Shown here: positions 34,406 to 40,711 of the stretch, one piece after another
Layout: each line of letters starts with the position of its first letter
How positions within the stretch are numbered: the first letter of the stretch is position 1
Assembly (NCBI GenBank): GCA_046290435.1
Contig: JBKAGO010000066.1
Span: 186,001 to 250,000, forward strand
Length of the DNA stretch: 64,000 nucleotides
Direction: 5' to 3'
Source: CAVQUE01 sp046290435
GTDB taxonomy: Bacteria > Actinomycetota > Acidimicrobiia > Acidimicrobiales > UBA8592
Made by a program: the position numbers and the translations under genes
Notes under the pieces: model-generated
What the model saw: the letters and a program-made list of their open reading frames with translations, nothing else
Told to the model about the DNA's origin: nothing
The model's database searches: none

Positions 34406-34746
34406 TCACCGCACCTCGGGGTCGAAATCGCCGAGTTCGTCGACCAGCTCCGGAAGGTCGATCGTCACGGTTCTCCAGAGAATGTCGAGATCGATGTCGA
34501 AGTAGTGGTGGACGAGTCGGTCCCGGGTTCTGGCTGCGGCTGACCAGGGGACGCCGGGCAGCTCGGCCCTGCCGGCCGGGGTGATCTGCTTGGCGGCTTC
34601 TCCGACGATCTCGACGAGCTTCGTGAGCGCCAGGCGGAGCTCTCGTCCTCGTCGAGATCGGATCGGTTCCGTCCCGCGATGAAGCGGGCTGCGGTGGCGG
34701 CCGGGTCGAGGAGATGGCGGAGCCGGATGCGGTCCTCAGGCTGCAT
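34406..34746 (-). pseudogene. hepT: HepT-like toxin (DUF86) with a frameshift
   Basis: The frame starts MQPEDRIRLRHLLDPAATAA and should continue as LRLALTKLVEIVGEAAKQIT, LVHHYFDIDLDILWRTV, VDELGDFDPEVR. The second part is in another frame. One base is missing near 34640. The RxxxxHHYF-type core of HepT RNases is present in the shifted frame (RTRDRLVHHYFDI). In MNT/HepT systems the MntA partner AMPylates and so neutralises HepT. Here the toxin is either dead or the shift is a sequencing error. Overlaps mntA by 11 bp. Confidence 0.78.
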
Positions 34747-35050
34747 AGATCTCGCGGGCGCGCGCCCGCACGTCGTCGCGGAAGTAGCGGCTGAGATCGC
34801 CGTGGGTTCGCAGGTCGACCCGCCGTCCGAGCAGGCTCTCGAGTTCGAGTTCCATTGTCGACAGGCCGATCAGTCCGGGCGTCCGGTCCTGTTCGAAGGC
34901 GACGAGGATGTCGACATCGCTGCGGTCGGTGAAGCCATCGTCGAGCACGGACCCGAAGACGGCAAGGCGCTGCACGCCATGGCGCGTACAGAATGCCTCC
35001 AGCAGGTCGTCAGCAATCGACAGGCCGTGTCCGAGATCCACGAGGTTCAT
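34736..35050 (-). CDS. mntA: MntA-like antitoxin nucleotidyltransferase
   Basis: A 104-aa minimal nucleotidyltransferase. The active-site motif is AVFGSVLDDGFTDRSDVDIL near residues 31-50, with the GS and paired Asp of the pol-beta superfamily. The length and the downstream, overlapping DUF86 frame identify an MNT/HepT-type toxin-antitoxin module, in which this protein adds AMP to HepT. The ATG at 35050 begins MNLVDLGHGLSIADDLLEAF. Promoter not clear. Confidence 0.85.
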   Translation of the reverse strand: MNLVDLGHGLSIADDLLEAFCTRHGVQRLAVFGSVLDDGFTDRSDVDILVAFEQDRTPGLIGLSTMELELESLLGRRVDLRTHGDLSRYFRDDVRARAREIYAA

Positions 35051-35143
35051 TGTCCCAGATCTCCGCCGCCTGCGGAGGCAGCGGCCTCACGGGACCTCCC
35101 GACGGCTGTGGCGGTCGCTCCGGGGAGTGTGATGGCCCGCTGC

Positions 35144-35149
35144 TACCGT
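35144..35149 (+). promoter_or_regulatory. Putative -10 box (TACCGT) of TA-like pair 1
   Basis: TACCGT lies 6 bp before the ATG at 35156. It supports that start for the small antitoxin-like gene. Confidence 0.45.
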
Positions 35150-35155
35150 TCGGAG

Positions 35156-35347
35156 ATGACATCTCGCAGCAGGATCTGGACGGCGCAGGAGATGGAGACC
35201 ATGAGCCCCGACGAACGTGATGCGATCGTGCGGGCCGGCTTCGAGACCGACTTGACGGCCGTGTCGCCCGAACTGCTCGAGTCGACGCGGAGCAAGGTCC
35301 GAGCCCACATCGAAGCCAACGAGGGAACGACCCCCGCCCAGCCGTGA
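35156..35347 (+). CDS. Antitoxin-like small protein, pair 1
   Basis: A 63-aa protein starting MTSRSRIWTAQEMETMSPDE. It is clearly paralogous to the 62-aa protein encoded at 36579-36391 (shared pattern WTAxEMExMSPDER, then a Leu/Asp-rich helix). The stop overlaps the GTG of the following gene (GTGA), as in pair 2. Size, coupling and the partner suggest an antitoxin. The family is not one I can name. Confidence 0.65.
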   Translation: MTSRSRIWTAQEMETMSPDERDAIVRAGFETDLTAVSPELLESTRSKVRAHIEANEGTTPAQP

Positions 35348-35967
35348 CGAGGCGCCGGCGAGTCCGCGTCGATCAGCTGTTCTTCGACGACCTCGATGGC
35401 CAGCTCGGCGCAAGCCGCGGTCCCAATGGTGAGTCTTCCAGCACTGAGATGGTGTGCGACGAGGATTCCACCGCCCGCGGTACGGCTGGACCGCCGCGAC
35501 GTAGCGAGGTCATCCGATTCGGGGTCTGGGCTGTGTTCGCATGGACAACGAGCCTGGGCTTCTGCGTGCCGATATCGGTCTGGGCGTGGTACGTGGTGGC
35601 AACGGACTGGGAGGGTCTTCGAGTCCCATACATCGCCATTGGGCTTCTTCTCGCAGGTTGGATCGTCTACTTCGTCATCCGTCGTCGACGCAACGCGACC
35701 TCGGTGACCTGGCAACGAAGGTGCGTCGATGTGCGTCGGGGCTCGAAGCGGTGGGTATTCCACTTCGATGAGATCGAGGTAGTCGAGATACCGCAGCATC
35801 AATCGTTTGGGGACATGTGGCCGCCGTCAGCGGTTCTTGTTGATACAGAGGGACGTCGTCACAAGCTGCCCTATTGCCATGCTCAGGCTTGGCCTTGGCC
35901 GAGTCCGCGTCGAGACCGGTTCCGCGCCGCCCTGGAGGCGAACAGTGTTGTCGTGCTCCGTAGCTGA
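35344..35967 (+). CDS. Chimeric ORF: toxin N-terminus joined to a membrane protein
   Basis: The first 35 or so residues (MTRRRRVRVDQLFFDDLDGQ, LGASRGPNGESSST) are paralogous to the start of the pair-2 toxin (36394-36095). The remaining 170 are unrelated. They hold two hydrophobic segments (GVWAVFAWTTSLGFCVPISV, VPYIAIGLLLAGWIVYFVI) and a beta-rich cytoplasmic tail resembling a PH-like domain. A deletion or insertion apparently fused the toxin start to another gene. The membrane part could also start on its own at the ATG at about 35450. Function unknown. Confidence 0.55.
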   Translation: MTRRRRVRVDQLFFDDLDGQLGASRGPNGESSSTEMVCDEDSTARGTAGPPRRSEVIRFGVWAVFAWTTSLGFCVPISVWAWYVVATDWEGLRVPYIAIGLLLAGWIVYFVIRRRRNATSVTWQRRCVDVRRGSKRWVFHFDEIEVVEIPQHQSFGDMWPPSAVLVDTEGRRHKLPYCHAQAWPWPSPRRDRFRAALEANSVVVLRS

Positions 35968-36034
35968 GTCCGAGGCGCGAAGATCAGGAGTTTCCTGGCG
36001 GCGCCGCGGCCACGATGGCCGCCAGGGACGACGA

Positions 36035-36064
36035 GGACCTGATAGGAGAGCTCTCGAACCCTGC
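36035..36064. repeat. Flanking direct repeat, copy b
   Basis: GGACCTGATAGGAGAGCTCT followed by CGAACCCTGC. It differs from copy c (36965-36994) at five of 30 positions. It sits between the two toxin-antitoxin-like pairs. Confidence 0.55.
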
Positions 36065-36094
36065 CGCCATGGCAGCCACGACGGATCGTACGAA

Positions 36095-36394
36095 CTACAG
36101 GTCGATCTCGATGCCGACGAGGTGAATCACCCCTTCGGTCGTTTCGATGCCGTGTACCACGAATGCGGGGACAAGGGCTCCGCTGCCGATGAACATGCGA
36201 ATGGCACGAACACCACTCGTCGCCTCGGGCAAGTTGTCGAACGCGGCCGCAAACTGCTCCACGATCGCCGGAAGGTCGACGACGATGAAGTCCGTTGCCG
36301 AGGGTTGGCCGTGAGGACCGCGCTCGGCGCCGAGTTGATCGTCGAGTTCAGCGAAGAAGGACTCCGAGACACGAACCTCGCGACGACGCGTCAC
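36095..36394 (-). CDS. Toxin-like protein, pair 2
   Basis: A 99-aa protein starting MTRRREVRVSESFFAELDDQ and ending GVIHLVGIEIDL. Size, basic start and alpha-beta pattern are reminiscent of RelE/ParE-fold toxins, but no catalytic motif is clear. The GTG at 36394 overlaps the stop of the antitoxin-like gene by 4 bp. It is complete, unlike its paralogue in pair 1. Role inferred from gene order and size only. Confidence 0.6.
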   Translation of the reverse strand: MTRRREVRVSESFFAELDDQLGAERGPHGQPSATDFIVVDLPAIVEQFAAAFDNLPEATSGVRAIRMFIGSGALVPAFVVHGIETTEGVIHLVGIEIDL

Positions 36395-36579
36395 GGGGTT
36401 TCGGTGTCGAGCAATCCGTACTCTTCCGCTATGCGGCGACTCTTGGCATCGACGCGAGCCCTGAACTCCGGGTCGAGGTCATCGAGCGAGGTGCGCATGC
36501 CTTGCCGAACCAGACGAGCGCGCTCATCTGGGCTCATGAGCTCCATCTCGGCGGCGGTCCAGACTCGGTGTGGGGCCAT
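36391..36579 (-). CDS. Antitoxin-like small protein, pair 2
   Basis: A 62-aa protein starting MAPHRVWTAAEMELMSPDER, paralogous to the pair-1 protein at 35156. It is predicted helical and acidic after the conserved start (DLDPEFRARVDAKSRRIAEE). It is the upstream gene of a coupled pair in inverted orientation to pair 1, with a TAGTGT box 6 bp before the ATG. This is the usual antitoxin-first order. Family not recognised. Confidence 0.65.
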   Translation of the reverse strand: MAPHRVWTAAEMELMSPDERARLVRQGMRTSLDDLDPEFRARVDAKSRRIAEEYGLLDTETP

Positions 36580-36585
36580 GTCGAC

Positions 36586-36591
36586 ACACTA
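36586..36591 (-). promoter_or_regulatory. Putative -10 box (TAGTGT) of TA-like pair 2
   Basis: TAGTGT on the minus strand, 6 bp before the ATG at 36579; the same geometry as pair 1. Confidence 0.45.
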
Positions 36592-36697
36592 GTCCGACCC
36601 GCTGACACCCCGGCTGCGGGAAAGCAGGCTCGACGCTGGATGCGCAGCTGCTCCGAAGGCGGCTGCGAGTCGGACCCGGACCCCTTCTGGTCGAGCC

Positions 36698-36862
36698 ATG
36701 CAGGTGCGTGGGATCATGGGACAGGTGGAGCGAGTGCGGGGAGCCGAGACAAGCGATGGGCCAGCCGAACGAACCGCATCGCGCTCCCAGTGGTTCGGTT
36801 GGTGGATCGCGATGCTTGTCGGATCTGGTGGCCTCGGCCTCTTGTTGGGCTGGTTCGGCTGA
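36698..36862 (+). CDS. Possible small membrane protein
   Basis: A 54-codon frame ending WWIAMLVGSGGLGLLLGWFG, a single plausible membrane helix after a charged N-terminal half. An alternative ATG lies at 36716. No ribosome site is evident and the stop lies in a 77-bp repeat, so it may be chance. The rest of 36863-37100 holds only repeats. Confidence 0.3.
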   Translation: MQVRGIMGQVERVRGAETSDGPAERTASRSQWFGWWIAMLVGSGGLGLLLGWFG

Positions 36863-37075
36863 GCGCCAAAGCCTCCGTGGCGTCTGAACGGCCCGAGCGG
36901 AGCGGGGAGTGGGGCGGCGCAGCGCCCATGACCCCCAGCCGGCCTCCGGCCGGCCGCTGGTCGTGGACCTCATAGGACAGCTTTCCAACCCCGCGGAGCG
37001 GTTCGGCTGAGCGCCGAGCCTCCGTGGCGTCTGAACGGCCCGAGCGGAGCGGGGAGTGGGGCGGCGCAGCGCCCA
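36852..37075. repeat. Direct repeat of about 77 bp, two copies
   Basis: Copy 1 is 36852-36928 and copy 2 is 37000-37075, nearly identical (one missing A and a few changes near the start). Both begin GGTTCGGCTGAGCGCC and end GGCGGCGCAGCGCCCA. The second ends 25 bp from the tRNA gene. Copy c of the flanking repeat lies between them. Confidence 0.85.
36965..36994. repeat. Flanking direct repeat, copy c
   Basis: GGACCTCATAGGACAGCTTT followed by CCAACCCCGC, 107 bp from the 3' end of tRNA-Val. Related copies lie at 36035 (b) and 30365 (a). Confidence 0.55.
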
Positions 37076-37100
37076 CGGCGACGAGCGCAGCGAGGAGCGG

Positions 37101-37174
37101 TGGGCGCAGAGGGACTCGAACCCCCGACATCTTCCTTGTAAGGGAAGCGCTCTAGCCAACTGAGCTATGCGCCC
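37101..37174 (-). tRNA. tRNA-Val (anticodon UAC)
   Basis: 74 nt on the minus strand. The 7-bp acceptor stem pairs GGGCGCA with TGCGCCC, followed by discriminator A. The anticodon arm is CTTCC-CTTACAA-GGAAG, giving UAC. The T-arm contains GGTTCGAGTCC. CCA is not encoded. The 3' end faces the accessory island. Confidence 0.95.
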
Positions 37175-37187
37175 GGAGATGGTGAGG

Positions 37188-37694
37188 CTAGCGCTCCGGC
37201 GGGGCGGCCTCGTCGGGATGGGGGAGCAATCCCACCGCTGCGAGCAGCAGGTCGGTGAACTCGAGCAGTTCGGCGGGCAAGGCGTCGAGGGCGAACCAGT
37301 CGGCGTCGGTGATCTCGGAGGTGGCGGGGGCGACGGCGTCAGCAGCGGCATCGTCGACGGCGGCGGTGAACACGTAGTTGAAGTGCCGCCGGCCCGGTGT
37401 CAGCACGGCGGTGGCGTGACGTTGCACGTCGACGTCGAGGCCGACCTCTTCGCGGACCTCGCGGCGCACCGTCATGGCGGGTGTCTCGCCCCGGTCGAGC
37501 AGACCGCCGGGTAGACCCCAACCGGCGTTGTAGGCGTGGGTGACCAGAAGCACCCGACCGTCGGGGCGGGTCGCGGCGACCACCGCACCGCCGGTGAAGG
37601 TGGGGGACAGGTACCGCACCACCCGGTGGCGCACCGGGCGGGGGAGCGCTGCGAACACCTGCAGCGCCACATCGTGCAACGAGGGTCGGGGCAC
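37188..37694 (-). CDS. Nudix hydrolase
   Basis: A 168-aa Nudix-fold protein. The Nudix box is GGLLDRGETPAMTVRREVRE followed by EVGLDV near residue 60, with all metal-binding glutamates. It hydrolyses a nucleoside diphosphate linked to another moiety; the substrate is not evident. The GTG at 37694 starts 1 bp after the stop of the IMPase gene, so the two form an operon. Confidence 0.88.
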   Translation of the reverse strand: MPRPSLHDVALQVFAALPRPVRHRVVRYLSPTFTGGAVVAATRPDGRVLLVTHAYNAGWGLPGGLLDRGETPAMTVRREVREEVGLDVDVQRHATAVLTPGRRHFNYVFTAAVDDAAADAVAPATSEITDADWFALDALPAELLEFTDLLLAAVGLLPHPDEAAPPER

Positions 37695-37695
37695 C

Positions 37696-38481
37696 TCAGG
37701 CTGCGCCGACGGCGGTGTTGACGACGGCTCGGAGTTCGTCGCGGATCGCCGGACATGCGCCGGCGACCACTGCCTGGCGGGAGCCGGCGTCGAGGTCGAC
37801 GAGCGGCCTGCCGTCGAGGCACGAGATCGACGCGCCCGCCTCGACACAGATGAGCGCAGCCCCCAGGTGATCCCACGGTGACAGGCCGACGCCGCAGTCG
37901 ACGAAGCCGTCGAAGGTGCCGTCGGCCACCGCACAGAGGTCGAGGGCCGCGGCGCCGTAGATCCGGAACTGGCGGGCGCCGAGGCGGGGCGGCAGGTCGT
38001 TGACCACCACGATCGCATCGCTCAACGTGCGGCACGGCGACGGCGCGATCCGCGCGCCGTCGCGACGTGCGCCCTGCCCGGCGACGGCGGTGTAGGTGAC
38101 GCCCAGAGCCTGGTTGCGGACCATCGACGCCACCACGGCGCGCGTGCCGGCCTCGTCGTCGGCTCGTCCGATCAGCTCCCGGCGTACCGCCGCGATGCTC
38201 GTCGCGAACCACGGCAGCCCGATCGACGCGTTGGTCGACCCGTCGACCGGGTCGAGCACGGCGATGACCTCCCTGCCGGGCTCGTGCTCACCCGATTCCT
38301 CGCTGAGCACACCGAACCCGGCATCGAGCAACATCGGGACTGCGACCGCGTCGGCGACGACGTCGTGGCGGTATTGGCTGGGCGTGTCGGGCACCCGCAC
38401 CCAGTCGTCGAGTCCGTCGAGCGCGTCACGCACCGAATCGGCAACCGAGCAGAAGGCCTCGACCATGGCTGTGGGTTCCAT
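37696..38481 (-). CDS. Inositol monophosphatase family protein
   Basis: A 261-aa Mg-dependent sugar phosphatase. Metal site motif 1 is VIAVLDPVDGSTNASIGLPW near residue 70 and motif 2 is the region DCGVGLSPWDHLGAALICVEAG near 195. EESGEHEP supplies the upstream Glu. It may act on inositol phosphate, PAP or fructose 1,6-bisphosphate; the family does not allow a firm choice. A TACCGT box lies 6 bp before the ATG. Confidence 0.92.
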   Translation of the reverse strand: MEPTAMVEAFCSVADSVRDALDGLDDWVRVPDTPSQYRHDVVADAVAVPMLLDAGFGVLSEESGEHEPGREVIAVLDPVDGSTNASIGLPWFATSIAAVRRELIGRADDEAGTRAVVASMVRNQALGVTYTAVAGQGARRDGARIAPSPCRTLSDAIVVVNDLPPRLGARQFRIYGAAALDLCAVADGTFDGFVDCGVGLSPWDHLGAALICVEAGASISCLDGRPLVDLDAGSRQAVVAGACPAIRDELRAVVNTAVGAA

Positions 38482-38487
38482 GCCCCG

Positions 38488-38493
38488 ACGGTA
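38488..38493 (-). promoter_or_regulatory. Putative -10 box (TACCGT) of the IMPase-Nudix operon
   Basis: TACCGT on the minus strand, 6 bp before the ATG at 38481. Confidence 0.5.
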
Positions 38494-38557
38494 TCCTCAG
38501 GCGTCAGTCGCCCGCCGTGGGTGATGGTCCGCAGCCGTCGAAGTTGGAGCAGTCTCA

Positions 38558-39127
38558 GTGGCGATCGTCGATCTCGCGACCTTCATCGCCGACGTGAAGG
38601 ACCACGCCGCCGACCACGGGTTCCACGTCCACGACGAGCGTCACTTCGTCGAGACGTACACGATGCGCCAGGCCTGGGAGGTCGATCTCCACCCTGCGCA
38701 CGCCTGCGGCGGACCGCTCGACATGCACATCTCGCTCGACGTCGACCCTCGCGTCATGTTCGCGTTCGAAGACGTCGTCATGGAGCTCCCCGAAGGCGCC
38801 GACCCGCCCGACGAACATCATCTCCCGCTCGTGCTCACATGGACCCTGCCGCCACTGCCCAAGGGCCCCGACCTGCTGGTGCTCGCCACGGACCTCGCCG
38901 GCATCGGCGGTACCGACATGCCCCTCGAGGTGTCAGCGGTCGATCTGTACGCATCGGTCACCGACAGCCCCGAGCGCAGCCTCAACCTGGCGGCGCGCTC
39001 GGAGGTCTCCTTGGCCCGGATCTACCTGGCACAGGAACACCTGAGCGATCTGTTCGACCGCGCCTACGACGTCTCGGAGTACCTGCTCGACCGAGCTCAC
39101 GTCTGGCTCGGCGACGGCTTGGCGTAG
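38558..39127 (+). CDS. Hypothetical protein
   Basis: A 189-aa acidic soluble protein of unrecognised family with good codon bias. It has an alternating pattern (WEVDLHPAHACGGPLDMHIS, VVMELPEGADPPDEHHLPLV) and a helical C-terminus (LSDLFDRAYDVSEYLLDRAH). The GTG at 38558 follows a GGAG site. Its end overlaps the convergent gene by 31 bp. No function can be offered. Confidence 0.65.
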   Translation: MAIVDLATFIADVKDHAADHGFHVHDERHFVETYTMRQAWEVDLHPAHACGGPLDMHISLDVDPRVMFAFEDVVMELPEGADPPDEHHLPLVLTWTLPPLPKGPDLLVLATDLAGIGGTDMPLEVSAVDLYASVTDSPERSLNLAARSEVSLARIYLAQEHLSDLFDRAYDVSEYLLDRAHVWLGDGLA

Positions 39128-39645
39128 CCACCCGACGCCTCGGCGCGAGCCACCCTCGCCCGGAGCCGGTCCCGCGCTCCCAGCGCCAGGATGTGCACGC
39201 CGAGGGCTGCGGCGCCCAGGAGCAGCCACGGCGCTTGGCCGTGGGTGACGCTGACCGTCGTGGTGCCGGCGGATGCGACGATCTCGTGGGAGGCACCGGG
39301 CAGCGCCGACAACGTCACGGTCGAGATACTGGTGATCGCTTCGCCTGGCGCGAGGTCGACCGGTGCGGTCATCGCCGCCGATCCCGTGGTCTGCACCCGC
39401 ACCACCACGTCGCGCTCGATACCGGTGCCGGTGTTCGTCACCCGCACGGCGACCTCGGCGCGGTGGGGTGCGCCGGCCATCGCGATGAGCTGATCCAGCC
39501 CGCCCGTGTCGGTGCCGAGGATCTCGACGCGCAGCGTGGGGGCTCGGTCGTCTGCGGTGGCCGCCGCAGGAGCGGTACCTGCCGCCATCGCCACGGCCAG
39601 GAGCCACACGATCGCGGCGCCGAGACGGAGATGACGTGCTCGCAT
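39097..39645 (-). CDS. Secreted, membrane-anchored protein of unknown function
   Basis: A 182-aa protein. The signal peptide is LRLGAAIVWLLAVAMAAGTA with an Ala-rich cleavage region. An extracytoplasmic beta-rich domain of about 100 residues (VEILGTDTGGLDQLI, then VAVRVTNTGTGIERDVVVRV, like a CARDB/DUF11-type fold) follows. A C-terminal helix (APWLLLGAAALGVHILALGA) and a basic tail come last. It is probably a surface protein held by its C-terminus. Confidence 0.65.
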   Translation of the reverse strand: MRARHLRLGAAIVWLLAVAMAAGTAPAAATADDRAPTLRVEILGTDTGGLDQLIAMAGAPHRAEVAVRVTNTGTGIERDVVVRVQTTGSAAMTAPVDLAPGEAITSISTVTLSALPGASHEIVASAGTTTVSVTHGQAPWLLLGAAALGVHILALGARDRLRARVARAEASGGYAKPSPSQT

Positions 39646-39848
39646 GCTCTGCGAGTGTGCGTCGGACCGCAGGCGACGCCCATGGGCGAATGCACCCAGC
39701 GTCGCTCTGCGTGCCGCACCGAAGATGCCGGATGGGCCAGAAGGCCGCGACAGCCTGGGCGGAAGCTCCCGAACTCCTTGACCGGCCGGGCTGCATCCGG
39801 TGCCCTGAGGTCGGACCCGCACATCGCAGGACCAGGAGGACTCGCCCC

Positions 39849-40619
39849 ATGCCTCGGACCGCACCGGACGGCGCCGTCGACAGCGACAGCGCAATCCACG
39901 CCGACACACCCGCCGCACCAGACCGCGCCGCCGTGCGCAGCGTGACCACACGGTCCGCCCAGGGTGCCGAGCGCCTGCGCCTCGCCGCGCTGGTCGTCGG
40001 TGCGCTGGCAATGGTGCTCACCATCGCACCGGCGATCGCCCAACAGGGTGGCGGCAACGCCGATCGGCGCCTCGACGTCACCGTCACCGCGCAAGGCGAT
40101 GCCCCGCGCCGCAACATCGTCACCGTCGACGTCGACGGTCTCTCCGCCTTCGCCGAGGGCACCCTCGTCGTCTACCAGTGCGGCAACGCCGACAGGACCG
40201 GGCGTCCGATCGAACCCACCGAGGACGACTGCTTCGCCCCCGACGACGACGGCTACACCACCGTGTCGATCGAAGACGAGGCGTCGGCCACCGTCCGCTA
40301 CCAGATCGCCCGCAGGGGTATCGGTGCCAACGCCGCACGCTGCATCCCCACCCTCGACGGTGCCGCACCCTGCCAGATCGTCGTCGGTGCGGTCGATGGC
40401 GCCGATGCCGAGATCGTCGGCGTCGCCCTCGATGACGTGCTGGCCGACCTCGACGAAGCGGCGGCGGCCGACCGCCCCGGCACACCAGGTGCCGGCGAGC
40501 CGGTCACCACGCTGCCGGTCACCGGACCGGGAACCCGCGGTGTGGCGATAGCGCTCTTCATCGCGGCCGGGTGTCTCTACACCGGTTCGCTGTTGCGCTC
40601 GGCCACCCAAGCCGCCTGA
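39849..40619 (+). CDS. LPxTG-type surface protein with neocarzinostatin-like domain
   Basis: A 256-aa exported protein. After a 43-residue charged N-terminus comes the hydrophobic LRLAALVVGALAMVLTIAPA. The external part (NIVTVDVDGLSAFAEGTLVV, then YQCG and CQIVVGAVDG) resembles the Ig-like neocarzinostatin/macromomycin fold, with paired cysteines. The C-terminus has LPVTG followed by a hydrophobic stretch and Arg, a sortase sorting signal. A GGAGG ribosome site precedes the ATG. No sortase gene is in the window. Confidence 0.68.
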   Translation: MPRTAPDGAVDSDSAIHADTPAAPDRAAVRSVTTRSAQGAERLRLAALVVGALAMVLTIAPAIAQQGGGNADRRLDVTVTAQGDAPRRNIVTVDVDGLSAFAEGTLVVYQCGNADRTGRPIEPTEDDCFAPDDDGYTTVSIEDEASATVRYQIARRGIGANAARCIPTLDGAAPCQIVVGAVDGADAEIVGVALDDVLADLDEAAAADRPGTPGAGEPVTTLPVTGPGTRGVAIALFIAAGCLYTGSLLRSATQAA

Positions 40620-40711
40620 CCCGCGGCCGCGTCGGGTGCACGCACCCGGGCGCGGCGCACTCCTACAGTGGAGCCTCCGCGCCCGCCGGCTCCCAGGAGT
40701 GCGAACAGCCC

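Noticed and set aside
30365..37100. Integrative element with an integrase at tRNA-Val
   Set aside because: No integrase, recombinase, relaxase or phage gene is visible, and I found no second copy of the tRNA 3' end at the other boundary.
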